Below are positions 27,133-35,975 of a stretch of DNA of 64,000 nucleotides, one piece after another. Under the pieces are notes generated by a model. The model was not told the origin of the DNA and did no database searches. It saw nothing but the letters and a program-made list of their open reading frames with translations. Numbering within the stretch: position 1 is the stretch's first letter; each line of letters begins with the position of its first letter. The DNA comes from DATGMP01 sp035293565 (GTDB lineage Bacteria; Pseudomonadota; Alphaproteobacteria; BOG-932; Roseiterribacteraceae), in the NCBI GenBank assembly GCA_035293565.1, contig DATGMP010000134.1:1-64000 (forward strand), given 5' to 3'. The translations under genes were made by a program, and so were the position numbers.

Positions 27133-27614
27133 TGGGATTAGTTTACCGCAACAATAACAACACGATTCTTGACACAGACCTGAGAAGTCAGCGAGTGTGT
27201 CGGATCACTTTCGTCGGTTTTTCAGGGAGTTAGATTGGTAGCAGCGGAACGCTACCGCCTTCCCCCACAGCAGCAACCCATACCCTATCGCATCCGGTGT
27301 TGCATTCTGGTGCGAAGGTCCTGATCCGAACGGTATGAGTCGGACGGGAAGTACAAACCCATGGGTTGCGAACCAAGCCTTCGAAGATCGCGACCCACAA
27401 CGTGAAAGGCATCACCGGGCGTTTGCGCTATGGCCGCTTGTCCATGCCTCCCTGCATCTGGTCTTGCCGTCGATCGGCGGTTTGCGCGAGAAACCCGTGG
27501 CGAAGCGGACAGGATTGCAACTTTAAGGATAATGACTTAAAGATTGACCCGGATACAGGAGAGAGTCGGCATTACCATATGGACTGGCTTGGAGAGCTCA
27601 CCTATAATCCGACC
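27133..27614. other. Gene-free stretch with decayed fragments
   Basis: About 480 bases without a supported gene. It contains one recognisable fragment (exonuclease III start, listed separately) and a 30-residue open stretch near 27530-27625 (DPDTGESRHYHMDWLGEL) that looks coding in style but that I do not recognise. No tRNA or repeat was seen. Confidence 0.5.
27384..27425 (+). pseudogene. Exonuclease III (xthA) N-terminal fragment
   Basis: Fourteen codons read KIATHNVKGITGRL, close to the conserved start of XthA proteins (KIATxNVNGINGRL). The frame loses similarity at once after this. It is too short to be certain, but the match is to the most conserved opening of the family. Confidence 0.4.
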
Positions 27615-28820
27615 TCAGACCTCATGACCGAGATCGGCATAGGCGGCGATCGCCGGCTCCTCGCGCAGCGTCAGGTTGATTTCAGCCGGCCAATACTGAG
27701 TCATCAGCACCATGTGGACTCGGCGGATCGAGTCGACCCACATGCCGGTTCCTGCCGCGCCGCCCCAGCCGAAGACGCCGGCCGGCATCCGGGTCGGTGC
27801 GAGTGCGACCTGCATCGCCGCCCCGAACCCGAGGTTGGGTAGCTTGTTGCCGAAGAACTGCACGCCGACGCCTGGCGGAAATAGATTCGATGCGGCGAGC
27901 CGCGCGGTCTCGGGCTTGAGCAGTCGGACTCCGCGCGTCTCGCCTTGCCCAGCCAGCATCGCCGTGAAGCGCGAATAGTCGCGCGCTGTGGAGACGAGCC
28001 CGCCGCCGCCCGAGAGCAGGGAGGGACGTGCGTAGGCGCTGTCTGCCGCACTGTCGGCTAGAGTCCAGCAGCCATCAGGCGTTCTTTGATGCAGATTGAC
28101 GAGCCGGTCGAGCTTCTCGGGAGGAACGACGAAGCTCGTGTCGCGCATTCCCAGCGGCCCGAAGATGCGCTCCTCGAAGAAGCGGTCCAGCGTTTTGCCC
28201 GAAACATGTTCGATTACCGCTCCGAGGATATCGATCGAAAGGCTGTACTCGAACATCTCGCCCGGATCACGCGCCAGCGGCAGCCGCGCCAGCCGTTCGA
28301 TCATTTCCGTCAGATCACGCGGATGCTCTTTCGAGGATTGATGCGAGGCGATGCGGAGCCCTGGCTCGATGCCTAATGCTCGATAGCGCGCTGCGAGGGG
28401 TGAAGCCTGCAAGTGATACGTGAATCCTGCCGTGTGCGTGAGCAAGTCACGGACCGTAGGCTGGCGCTTAGGCGGCCGGGTAGCCTCGCCGTCGTCAGTA
28501 ACCAGCACGGAGAGATTGGCGAACGCGGGAAGGAGTTCGCCGAGAGGCTGCTCGAGCCGGATAAGCCCCTCGTCGATCAGCATCATGATCGCGATGCCGG
28601 TGATCGGCTTGGTCTGGGAATAGATCCGGTGGATGCTGTCCGGCGTCAGATGACGCCCGGTCCCCATTCCGGTCTCGCCCACGCAAACGAAGCAAGGATC
28701 GGCGTCGCCAACCGCCACCGCAAGCGCTGCTCCGGCGATATCGCCCTGGGCGATGTGCCTCTCGAGAAGCGCTTTGACCGATGGGAAGTCCGCTTCTGAG
28801 AAGGTCATAGATCTGCTCAT
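27615..28820 (-). CDS. Serine hydrolase, beta-lactamase/family VIII esterase type
   Basis: This 401-residue protein has the class C beta-lactamase fold. The SxxK motif is SQTK (near residue 68), the Tyr motif is YSL instead of YxN, and a late WGGAAGTG replaces the KTG box. These variants are typical of EstB-like family VIII esterases rather than true beta-lactamases. No signal peptide is seen, so it probably acts in the cytosol on small or acylated sugar esters. The ATG at 28820 has a strong GGAGGAGGAG upstream. It is the first gene left of the galactonate operon; a role in deacylating glycosides is only suggested by position. Confidence 0.88.
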   Translation of the reverse strand: MSRSMTFSEADFPSVKALLERHIAQGDIAGAALAVAVGDADPCFVCVGETGMGTGRHLTPDSIHRIYSQTKPITGIAIMMLIDEGLIRLEQPLGELLPAFANLSVLVTDDGEATRPPKRQPTVRDLLTHTAGFTYHLQASPLAARYRALGIEPGLRIASHQSSKEHPRDLTEMIERLARLPLARDPGEMFEYSLSIDILGAVIEHVSGKTLDRFFEERIFGPLGMRDTSFVVPPEKLDRLVNLHQRTPDGCWTLADSAADSAYARPSLLSGGGGLVSTARDYSRFTAMLAGQGETRGVRLLKPETARLAASNLFPPGVGVQFFGNKLPNLGFGAAMQVALAPTRMPAGVFGWGGAAGTGMWVDSIRRVHMVLMTQYWPAEINLTLREEPAIAAYADLGHEV

Positions 28821-28920
28821 CTGGCTCCTCCTCCTCCGAACTTTAATCGCCCGCGTACAACGTCGTCGACTTCAGCGCGCCCCGGTCATTGCTCCGAACC
28901 GGCCCGCGGCCAATCGAAAA

Positions 28921-28939
28921 TTTAGTGTCCAATACTAAA
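28921..28939. promoter_or_regulatory. TTTAGT-N7-ACTAAA inverted repeat
   Basis: A perfect six-base inverted repeat lies about 100 bases before the start of the serine hydrolase gene. It could be an operator or part of its promoter. No matching copy was noticed elsewhere in the window. Confidence 0.3.
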
Positions 28940-28996
28940 AATGTGAATAGCTGTCCACGGCCAAGGCGCACCCGCGCTGGATGGACCCTTTCAAGT

Positions 28997-29170
28997 TCAA
29001 ATGCGACAAGCCGAATTGCGCGCTGCAGCCATGACCAAGAACGTGATGCTGGCGGGCCCGAGCGTGAGCGCTCCACAGTCCGTCAATTGCAAGACGCGAC
29101 CGTTCAACTTCACCGATCCACTGTCGAGCGCGTCGGCGGTCAAGACGTAGACTTCCAGCTTGCTGGGGCA
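28997..29170 (-). pseudogene. GH79-type glycosidase C-terminal fragment
   Basis: A 57-residue open stretch ending in TGA contains LEVYVLTADALDSGSVKLNG (split here as LEVYVLTADALD and VKLNGRVL), then LGPASITFLVMAAARNSACR. This is the typical closing beta-domain of GH79 beta-glucuronidase/heparanase-like enzymes (paSITFL...n.aC). Upstream the frame closes at once, and no catalytic domain remains. It is a decayed glycosidase gene in the galactoside locus. Confidence 0.5.
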
Positions 29171-29331
29171 GCTTGAGCGCTCCTGCGCTCATCAGCCCGC
29201 GGAAGCCAAGGCGAAAGCGGTCCGGCGAAGGCATCCGGCAGTCGGTCTACCTCGCAAGCCGCGCGCCGATCGTGGATCCTCAGCGGCGCTGCGCCGTTTT
29301 GTGGCCGACGCGTTCCGGTATGAGGTGTGTC

Positions 29332-29985
29332 TCATGGGTTTGCCGCTGGTTTTCGCAACTCATGCCACGCGTCGACGAACGCGATGGCGCGATCGCAAAC
29401 CGCGCCGAAATCGAGCCCCGGCTTGTAGAGAGCCGATCCGATCCCAAAACCCGCTGCGCCGGCATCGACATATCCCTTCATCACGCCGGGCGTAATCCCG
29501 CCGACAGGGAAAACCGGAACACTCGACGGTAGGACCGATTTGAGCGCCTGCAAGACTCGCGGAGGTGCCGCCTCGGCGGGAAATAGCTTGAGCGCGTCGG
29601 CGCCGGCCTCGACCGCAGCGAACGCCTCGGTCGCCGTGGCCACTCCAGGCAAAGAAGCGAGACCACGTGCCTTTGTCGCCCGGATGACGGAAGGACTCGC
29701 ATGAGGCGAGACGACGAACTCGGCTCCTGCATGTTGGACCGCTGCTACCTGAGCTTCGCTGACGATTGTTCCGGCGCCGATCGCGAGCTGTCCGCCGAAA
29801 TGATCGCGAAGACGGCGAATGCTCGCGAGCGGATCCGGCGAATTCAGGGGAACTTCCAAACACAGAAAACCGGCTTGTTTCAGAATGGCGGCGACCGCGA
29901 GCACCTCGGGAGGAGCGATGCCGCGGAGGATGGCGATCAGCGGCATTTCCGTGAGCATCCGGTCCCATGAGATACGGGACGTCAT
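29332..29985 (-). CDS. dgoA: 2-dehydro-3-deoxy-6-phosphogalactonate aldolase
   Basis: This 217-residue class I aldolase of the KDPG/KDPGal family has LEVPLNSPDP (catalytic Glu), IGAGTI, the Schiff-base lysine in ALKLFPAE and the PVGGITP phosphate site. The LNSP signature and pairing with DgoK favour phosphogalactonate over phosphogluconate. It splits KDPGal to pyruvate and glyceraldehyde 3-phosphate in the cytosol. Its start overlaps the DgoK stop (ATGA). It is the last gene of a four-gene leftward operon for galactonate catabolism. Confidence 0.93.
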   Translation of the reverse strand: MTSRISWDRMLTEMPLIAILRGIAPPEVLAVAAILKQAGFLCLEVPLNSPDPLASIRRLRDHFGGQLAIGAGTIVSEAQVAAVQHAGAEFVVSPHASPSVIRATKARGLASLPGVATATEAFAAVEAGADALKLFPAEAAPPRVLQALKSVLPSSVPVFPVGGITPGVMKGYVDAGAAGFGIGSALYKPGLDFGAVCDRAIAFVDAWHELRKPAANP

Positions 29986-30896
29986 GGGCGTACCCTACCG
30001 TCGTACAATCGCCAGAGCTTCCATAGTCCTTGCGCAACGGCGTCGGCCGCCTGAAAACTCACCACGTTCGAACACCCGGCGGCAGACAGCGCTAGCCCAT
30101 ACAAGTGCGCCAGCCTGGGCGAGGCGATCACAGTAACCACGCCTACCGGTTGGCGCCGCAATTCCGCTGCGACCTCGCTTCCGATCAGCAAGCCCGAAAG
30201 ATAGGAGGAAAGCGCACTTGGTTCTCTTCCGAACAATCCCTTGGTCCGAACTCCGAAGAGCGAATGAAGCAGATCCGGATTTTCGAGAGCCCGACCGACA
30301 CCTGAGAGGAAGGACTGATCCTCGTCGCTCGTTTCGGCGCCGCCCATTACCCAGCCGAGCGTCGAATGGCGGCGAAGCAAGTCGTAGATCTCGCCGGTCA
30401 TAGAGGTTCGGAAGCTTTCGACACGGCCGTTTTCGACAATCGCCCACTTGCTGTGGGTGCCGGGTGCGACGAATAAGGTTCGCCGGACGCTGAACGCACA
30501 TCCGAAAATCTGAGTCTCCTCGCCGCGCATGACGTCGTGATGCCCATGTTCGTCGAGCGTCAAGAGGCCGCCGACGATAAGTGCCGGCCCGCAGCTGCTT
30601 TCGATCGGCGCCAGGGCGCCGACAAGATCGAGAAGCCCCGCCGGACATTGCCGATACGGGACTTCACGCCATCCATCTCTGCTTCCGATCATCCCGCACA
30701 TAAGGATCGGGGCCTTTGCCCGCGCGCCTTGCCAATCGGCGATCAGAGCATGGAGCGCCGGATCGAATGCGCTGCCGGAAATCGATGCGATGCCCAGGTC
30801 GGATTCACGCCGCTCCAGCAGAACCCCTTCGGGGCCAATCCGAAAGGCCCGCAGTCGGCTTGTGCCCCAATCGATTCCAATCAGCGCCGTGTTCAT
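29982..30896 (-). CDS. dgoK: 2-dehydro-3-deoxygalactonokinase
   Basis: This 304-residue sugar-acid kinase has the ATP-binding start IGIDWGTSRLRAF, the MCGMIGSRDGW motif and PGTHSKWA typical of DgoK. It phosphorylates 2-keto-3-deoxygalactonate with ATP. A longer upstream reading is possible but runs through the lactonase gene in another frame; ATG 30896 overlaps the lactonase stop by ATGA. Both ends are thus coupled to neighbours, which shows a tight operon: dehydratase, lactonase, kinase, aldolase. Confidence 0.94.
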   Translation of the reverse strand: MNTALIGIDWGTSRLRAFRIGPEGVLLERRESDLGIASISGSAFDPALHALIADWQGARAKAPILMCGMIGSRDGWREVPYRQCPAGLLDLVGALAPIESSCGPALIVGGLLTLDEHGHHDVMRGEETQIFGCAFSVRRTLFVAPGTHSKWAIVENGRVESFRTSMTGEIYDLLRRHSTLGWVMGGAETSDEDQSFLSGVGRALENPDLLHSLFGVRTKGLFGREPSALSSYLSGLLIGSEVAAELRRQPVGVVTVIASPRLAHLYGLALSAAGCSNVVSFQAADAVAQGLWKLWRLYDGRVRP

Positions 30897-31813
30897 ATAG
30901 TCCCCGACGCGCTTGGAGTAGCCGCGTGCCTCAGGCGGGACGGCTCGATTGCCAGCGCTTCCTGCGGCAACCCGGGCGTATCCACGTCGAAGGCGAAGAG
31001 GCTGCCGGCAAGGGGTTGCGCTTCGCGGCAGTCGGGCGCCAATCCTCGCCATGCAGTCGTCACGAATGCGGTCTTGAGGTCCTGTCCGCCGAAAGCGAGT
31101 TTGGTAACGTGCGCGCAAGGGAGCCGAACCGTTTCGACTAATTCGCCGCTCGGCGAATAGCAGCGAATTCCCCAGCCGCCCCACAATGCGACCCAAAGAC
31201 GACCTTCCGCATCCAGGGCGGTACCGTCGGGCCAGCCGGCGTCTTCCGGAATTTCGATGAAGGTTCGTTTGCCCTCAACGGAGCCGTCCGCCGCTATCTC
31301 GAAACGAAAGATGGTCCGGCGCCGCGTGTCCGTATGATAGAGGGTCCGGCCATCGGGACTGACCGCCGGCCCATTCGAGATCACGAAATCTCGATCACAG
31401 AGCCGGGGCGACGCCGCGCCATCCCAGCAGTAGAGAGCGCCGCTAGGCCGACTCTCGTCGTTGTCCATGGAGCCGAACCAAAGTCTGCCTTTTGCGTCGA
31501 CGCAAGCGTCATTCAGCCGATTGCCGGGCCATTCCGGCTCCACCTCGAGGAGATCCTCGACGGTTCCCGTCGAAGGATTGAACAGCGCCAGCCGGCCGGG
31601 TAGGCCGATCACGTGGCCGCCGTCGCGGCACGGCGCCGCGAAACTCACCTCATCCGGAGCCGACCAGCTTTTCTTGCCGGTAGTCGCCGGATCGAACCGG
31701 TGAATCTGGTGGCCTTTGATATCGACGAACCACAGAGCGTCATCCGCAGAGGACCAGATCGGTCCTTCTCCCAGCTCCGTCACCCTGGGCCAGACACATC
31801 GCACGTTACGCAT
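30893..31813 (-). CDS. SMP-30/gluconolactonase family sugar lactonase
   Basis: This 306-residue six-bladed propeller has the metal ligands of SMP-30 lactonases: Glu in LGEGPIW (near 16), Asn in NRLNDACVD, Asn in ISNGPAVSPDG, and Asp in WPDGTALDAEG. It hydrolyses an aldonolactone, here most likely D-galactono-lactone from the galactose dehydrogenase, to the acid. It starts 18 bases after the dehydratase stop and overlaps the kinase start. L-arabino- or fuconolactone are alternative substrates. Confidence 0.92.
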   Translation of the reverse strand: MRNVRCVWPRVTELGEGPIWSSADDALWFVDIKGHQIHRFDPATTGKKSWSAPDEVSFAAPCRDGGHVIGLPGRLALFNPSTGTVEDLLEVEPEWPGNRLNDACVDAKGRLWFGSMDNDESRPSGALYCWDGAASPRLCDRDFVISNGPAVSPDGRTLYHTDTRRRTIFRFEIAADGSVEGKRTFIEIPEDAGWPDGTALDAEGRLWVALWGGWGIRCYSPSGELVETVRLPCAHVTKLAFGGQDLKTAFVTTAWRGLAPDCREAQPLAGSLFAFDVDTPGLPQEALAIEPSRLRHAATPSASGTI

Positions 31814-31831
31814 CGCTGCTGTCTCACCGCC

Positions 31832-33640
31832 TCAGTGGCTGTCGCGCGGCAATCCCATCGTCTGCGCGATCCGCTGGTATCTCTCGCTCCCTTCCAGGAT
31901 GGCGCCGCGGTCGAGCTGCCCGACCATGCCGCGCTGGATCTCTTGCCATGGCGTCTGCGCAGGAGGGTAGGGATACCCGCCGCGTTCGGTCAGGGCGCGC
32001 CTGCGTTCCGCGAGTTCTTCGTCGGAGAGCAGAACATCGACGGTGCGCTTGCGCAGGTCGACGCGCACGCGATCGCCTGTGCGCAGCAGCGCGAGACCGC
32101 CATTGGCCGCCGCTTCCGGCGAGGCGTTGAGGATCGAGGGGGAGCCACTCGTGCCTGATTGGCGGCCGTCGCCGATGCACGGCAGCGTATGAATGCCGTC
32201 ATGGATCAGATATGCGGGCGGGCGCATGTTCACGACCTCTGCTGCGCCGGGAAAGCCGATCGGCCCGGTTCCCCGTATCACGAGCAAAGAGTCCGGCGTG
32301 ATACCGAGCGCAGGGTCGTCGATGCGCCGATGATAATCTTCCGGTCCATCGAAAACGACCGCCCGTCCCTCGAATGCCATAGGATCGTTCGGATTGGACA
32401 GATAGCGCGCCCGGAACTCGGCGCTGACGCCGCTCATCTTCATGATCGCCGCATCGAAAAGGTTTCCACGCAAGACTACAAAGCCAGCATCCGCCATCAA
32501 CGGATCCGCAATTGACCGGATCACGCGTTCGTCCTCGATGCGTCGGTTGCGGCAGTTCTCGCCGATGGTTAGGCCATTCGCTGTAATGGCATCTTCGGCG
32601 ATCAGCCCGCGGTTCATCAGTTGCGCGACCACCGCAGGAATCCCTCCGGCACGGTAGAGATCTTCTCCGAGATACTCCCCTGCCGGCTGCAGATTGACGA
32701 GGAGCGGCACCTTGTTCCCATAGGATTGCCAATCTTCGAGCGTGAACTCCACTCCGGCGTGGCGCGCAATCGCTGCCAAATGAATCGGCGCGTTGGGGGA
32801 GCCGCCGATCGCGGAATTGACGACGACCGCGTTGAGAAACGCCTTGCGCGTCATGATGTCCGACGGCTTCAAATCTTCGTGCACCATGGCGACGATGCGC
32901 TTGCCGGTACGATAGGCCATTTCCTGGCGGTCGCGATAAGGCGCGGGGATCGCCGCAGAGCCGGGAAGCTGCATGCCCAAGACCTCGGCCAATGCGTTCA
33001 TCGTAGTGGCCGTGCCCATCGTGTTGCAGTAGCCCGCCGACGGTGTTGAAGACGCTACAAGAGAGAGGAAGCCCTCCTCGTCGATTTCGCCGACGGCGAG
33101 CATCTGCCGGGCCTTCCAGACAATCGTGCCAGAGCCTGTCCGCTCACCCTTATGCCAGCCATTCAGCATCGGTCCGACGGACAGCGCTATCGCCGAAATA
33201 TTGACAGTCGCCGCCGCCATCAAGAGCGCGGGCGTGGTCTTGTCGCAGCCGATCGTCAGCACCACGCCATCGAGGGGATAGCCGTAGAGCACCTCGACCA
33301 GCCCAAGATAGGCGAGATTGCGGTCGAGGCCAGCCGTCGGGCGTTTTCCCGTCTCCTGGATCGGATGGACCGGGAACTCCAACGGAATACCTCCAGCTTC
33401 GCGGATGCCGTCTCGGATCCGCTCGGCGAGCGTCAGGTGAGGGCGGTTGCAGGGGGACAGATCCGATCCTGTCTGCGCGATCCCGATTATCGGCCTTCCG
33501 GAGCGCAACTCGTCCAGACTGAGGCCGAAATTCAAATAGCGCTCGAGGTAGAGCGCCGTCATGTCGATATTGGCCGAATTGTCGAACCATGCTCGTGACC
33601 GCAGCTTGCGCCTCGGCTCGGCGGTATCGTTCTTGGTCAT
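31832..33640 (-). CDS. IlvD/Edd family sugar-acid dehydratase (probable galactonate dehydratase)
   Basis: This 602-residue Fe-S dehydratase has the conserved cysteines in SPCNRP, GCDKTTPA and GYCNTMGTA, and the C-terminal swivel with GDGRQSGTSGSPSILN. The subgroup includes L-arabonate, D-xylonate and D-galactonate dehydratases. Gene order with DgoK and DgoA points to D-galactonate, giving 2-keto-3-deoxygalactonate. It is the first gene of the operon and is divergent from the FucP-type permease across about 110 bases that contain a TGTCTGAGTA element. Confidence 0.92.
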   Translation of the reverse strand: MTKNDTAEPRRKLRSRAWFDNSANIDMTALYLERYLNFGLSLDELRSGRPIIGIAQTGSDLSPCNRPHLTLAERIRDGIREAGGIPLEFPVHPIQETGKRPTAGLDRNLAYLGLVEVLYGYPLDGVVLTIGCDKTTPALLMAAATVNISAIALSVGPMLNGWHKGERTGSGTIVWKARQMLAVGEIDEEGFLSLVASSTPSAGYCNTMGTATTMNALAEVLGMQLPGSAAIPAPYRDRQEMAYRTGKRIVAMVHEDLKPSDIMTRKAFLNAVVVNSAIGGSPNAPIHLAAIARHAGVEFTLEDWQSYGNKVPLLVNLQPAGEYLGEDLYRAGGIPAVVAQLMNRGLIAEDAITANGLTIGENCRNRRIEDERVIRSIADPLMADAGFVVLRGNLFDAAIMKMSGVSAEFRARYLSNPNDPMAFEGRAVVFDGPEDYHRRIDDPALGITPDSLLVIRGTGPIGFPGAAEVVNMRPPAYLIHDGIHTLPCIGDGRQSGTSGSPSILNASPEAAANGGLALLRTGDRVRVDLRKRTVDVLLSDEELAERRRALTERGGYPYPPAQTPWQEIQRGMVGQLDRGAILEGSERYQRIAQTMGLPRDSH

Positions 33641-33694
33641 GCTGGCCGATCTGCGCTCCCGGCGAAAAATATTGACGCGTCCGCCTCTCGAATA

Positions 33695-33704
33695 TACTCA
33701 GACA
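33695..33704 (-). promoter_or_regulatory. TGTCTGAGTA element, candidate GntR operator (site A)
   Basis: On the minus strand this ten-base element reads TGTCTGAGTA in an AT-rich flank. It lies in the divergent gap between the dehydratase operon and the permease. The same ten bases occur at two other control points of the locus. Confidence 0.6.
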
Positions 33705-33749
33705 AATAGAATAGGGCAACACACACTGCCGCGACGATTAGAGGGAAGA

Positions 33750-35039
33750 ATGGTTCAATCGCTTCAGACCCTGGAGGTGCCGAACCCGGCTGGCGCGCTC
33801 CGAGAGCCGACGCGATACCGTGCGGCGCTAAGGCTTCTGGCAAGCCTCTTCTTCATCTGGGGCTTCATCACCGTCATCAACAATACGCTGCTGCCGCATC
33901 TGCGCGCGGTGTTCGACCTCAATTATACGCAGACCACGCTTCTCGAGTCGGTTTGGTTCATCGCCTATTTCGTCGCGTCGCTGCCGTCCGCCTGGCTGAT
34001 CGAGCGGGTCGGGTATAAGCGGGCCATGGTGATCGGCCTCCTCATCATGGCGGGCGGCGCGCTTGGCATGATTCCGGCGGCGCGGATTCCGTCTTATGGC
34101 GTGGTGCTCGTCGCCCTGTTCGTGATCGCGAGCGGCATTACGCTGCTGCAGGTCGCCGCCAATCCGTATGTCTCGGTCGTCGGACCGCCGGAAACCGCCT
34201 CATCCCGCTTGAATTTCGTACAGGCGTTCAATTCTCTGGGCACGACACTCGCGCCGCTCTTCGGCGGTTACCTTATTCTCGGTCGCTCAATTTCCGGGCG
34301 AGCAGGCGATGCCTTTCAAGCGATGGGGGCAGCGGATCGCCTGGCGGACGCGCGATCGGTTCAGCTGCCTTATCTGATCGTCGCGGTTGTGCTTGTGATC
34401 CTCGCCATCGTGATCGCCCGATTTCCGTTGCCGGCGATGGGCGCGGCAACCCGCCGGAGCGTCGCGGCCGAGCGCAAGAAGGACTCACTTTGGCGGCATC
34501 GGAACCTGATTTTCGGGGTGCCGGCGATGTTCATGTACCTGATTGCGGAGATTGGGGTTTCCAACCTCTTCATCAATTTCGTTTCCGAACCAGAAATCGG
34601 GAACCTCACGCACGAGCAGGCGTCGCATTACCTGTTCCTGCTGTGGGGCGGCATGATGCTCGGCCGTTTCATCGGTAGTTCGCTCATGCGGTACGTGCCG
34701 GCCGAGCGCGTACTCGCGGCTGCGAGCATCGGAGCCGCCGCCGTGGTGCTCGTGGCGGCCCTCGGCGCCGGACAGGTCGCGATGTGGGCGCTCATCTCCG
34801 TCGGCCTGTTCCATTCGATCATGTTCCCGACCATCTTCACGCTCGGGATTCGGGGGCTTGGGCCGCTGACGGAGGAAGGGGCCGGCCTCCTGATCATGGC
34901 GATCGCCGGCGGGGCATTGGTAGTGGTTCAGGGCGCCTTTGCCGATTCCTTCGGCCTGCAGCGGTCGTTCCTGCTCACCGCGGCTTGCGAGCTGTTCGTT
35001 CTGTCTTACGCGGTGTGGGGAGCGCGTCCGGCCGACTAG
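33750..35039 (+). CDS. FucP/GluP-type sugar MFS permease
   Basis: This 429-residue protein has twelve hydrophobic helices and the FucP/GluP signature in the first helices (LLASLFFIWGFITVINNTLLP, split as SLFFIWGF and TVINNTLLPHL; ESVWFIAYF; AANPYVSVVG; RLNFVQAFNSLGT). The family imports fucose, glucose or galactose with protons. The frame extends 63 codons upstream into the dehydratase gene, but ATG 33750 has GAGGGAAG and is the better start. Galactose is the likely substrate by context. Its 3' end overlaps the convergent GntR gene by 65 bases. Confidence 0.9.
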   Translation: MVQSLQTLEVPNPAGALREPTRYRAALRLLASLFFIWGFITVINNTLLPHLRAVFDLNYTQTTLLESVWFIAYFVASLPSAWLIERVGYKRAMVIGLLIMAGGALGMIPAARIPSYGVVLVALFVIASGITLLQVAANPYVSVVGPPETASSRLNFVQAFNSLGTTLAPLFGGYLILGRSISGRAGDAFQAMGAADRLADARSVQLPYLIVAVVLVILAIVIARFPLPAMGAATRRSVAAERKKDSLWRHRNLIFGVPAMFMYLIAEIGVSNLFINFVSEPEIGNLTHEQASHYLFLLWGGMMLGRFIGSSLMRYVPAERVLAAASIGAAAVVLVAALGAGQVAMWALISVGLFHSIMFPTIFTLGIRGLGPLTEEGAGLLIMAIAGGALVVVQGAFADSFGLQRSFLLTAACELFVLSYAVWGARPAD

Positions 35040-35805
35040 CGGCATCGGATTTCCGCATCGAGATGCGCGTGTCTTCGAGCGCGAGATCGATCAGGTTTAG
35101 CATCGCCGCGCGCGCCGCATCGGCATTCGCAGCGGCGATCGCGTCATAGACGCGACGATGGTCGGATACAGAGTTGCGAGGAAGCGCCCCGCCGCGATGC
35201 TTGAAGATGGTGGTCCAATTGACCGCTGCTCCAATGCTGGCGCCGAGCGTCATCAATGCTTCGTTGTGTGTAGCGCGCAGTATCGCGTCATGGAATTCGC
35301 GGTCGGCGGCGCGTCCGGCCTCGGTAGCCAGCGTTTGGCGCGTCATGACGGAAAGGGCATTCCGCATGACCTTAAGCTCGGAGCTGGTTCGGCGTTGCGC
35401 GGCGAAGCCGGCCGCGGCCGGTTCGACCACCGACCGCAACTCAAACAGGTTGCGTACGAATTCGACATCGGGTTCGCCGGCGAATGCCCATGCCAGCACT
35501 TCTGGGTCGAGGAGATTCCACCGTTCACGGGGCAAGACCCGGGTGCCTGCCTTTGGCCGGCTCTCGACCAGCCCCTTTGCTATCAGCACCTGCACGGCCT
35601 CGCGATAAGCCGTGCGGGAGATATCCAGCTTCTCCGAGAACGCCACCTCTCCCGAAAGCGTCGTGCCGGGCGGGTATTGGCCCGACAGGATCGCTCCACC
35701 GAGCCAATGGGCAATCGCGCCATGCAGCCGCCGCCCGGTGCCACGAGGTTCCCCGGATGGGCGGGGTTTCGCCGGTTTGACCAAACGATGCTCGGTTGTC
35801 GCCAC
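34975..35805 (-). CDS. GntR family regulator, FadR subfamily
   Basis: This 276-residue regulator has an N-terminal winged helix (LHGAIAHWLGGAILSG, then FSEKLDISRTAYREAVQVLIAKGLVESR) and an FCD all-helical ligand domain with metal-type His residues (DREFHDAIL, DHRRVYDAI). Such proteins often sense sugar acids or 2-keto-3-deoxy acids. It sits between the permease and galactose dehydrogenase genes, and the three TGTCTGAGTA elements in this locus are candidate operators. The 3' end overlaps the permease gene by 65 bases. Confidence 0.9.
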   Translation of the reverse strand: MATTEHRLVKPAKPRPSGEPRGTGRRLHGAIAHWLGGAILSGQYPPGTTLSGEVAFSEKLDISRTAYREAVQVLIAKGLVESRPKAGTRVLPRERWNLLDPEVLAWAFAGEPDVEFVRNLFELRSVVEPAAAGFAAQRRTSSELKVMRNALSVMTRQTLATEAGRAADREFHDAILRATHNEALMTLGASIGAAVNWTTIFKHRGGALPRNSVSDHRRVYDAIAAANADAARAAMLNLIDLALEDTRISMRKSDAASRPDALPTPRKTERTARKPR

Positions 35806-35885
35806 GTTTCATCCTCGTCCTGCTTTTTCTCTACCCTTGATCCGAACGAAAGCCAACGCCGAGCTTGCCACGCGCCGTGTCCATC

Positions 35886-35901
35886 TATATGTCTGAGTAA
35901 T
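35886..35901 (+). promoter_or_regulatory. TATATGTCTGAGTAAT element (site B)
   Basis: The 16 bases match exactly the element at 45400-45415 and include the core TGTCTGAGTA. The site lies between the divergent GntR and galactose dehydrogenase genes, about 75 bases before the latter's start. Confidence 0.65.
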
Positions 35902-35975
35902 TATTGGGAGAAGGGGCTCGTGCCGAGGCGTCTCCCGATCGCGGGACACGCTTTGGGTTTAGAGGTGCATTGAGA

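Noticed and set aside
27240..27380. Possible tRNA-like fold or attachment site beside the integrase fragment
   Set aside because: No T-loop GGTTCRA, no anticodon stem of correct spacing and no repeated att sequence could be found.
27230..27415. 61-codon minus-strand frame in the gap after the MATE gene
   Set aside because: No start site or domain, and it overlaps the exonuclease III fragment on the other strand.
28981..29034. Tiny frame MDPFKFKCDKPNC with a metal-binding look
   Set aside because: Seventeen codons, no ribosome-binding site, and it lies antisense to the GH79 relic's end.
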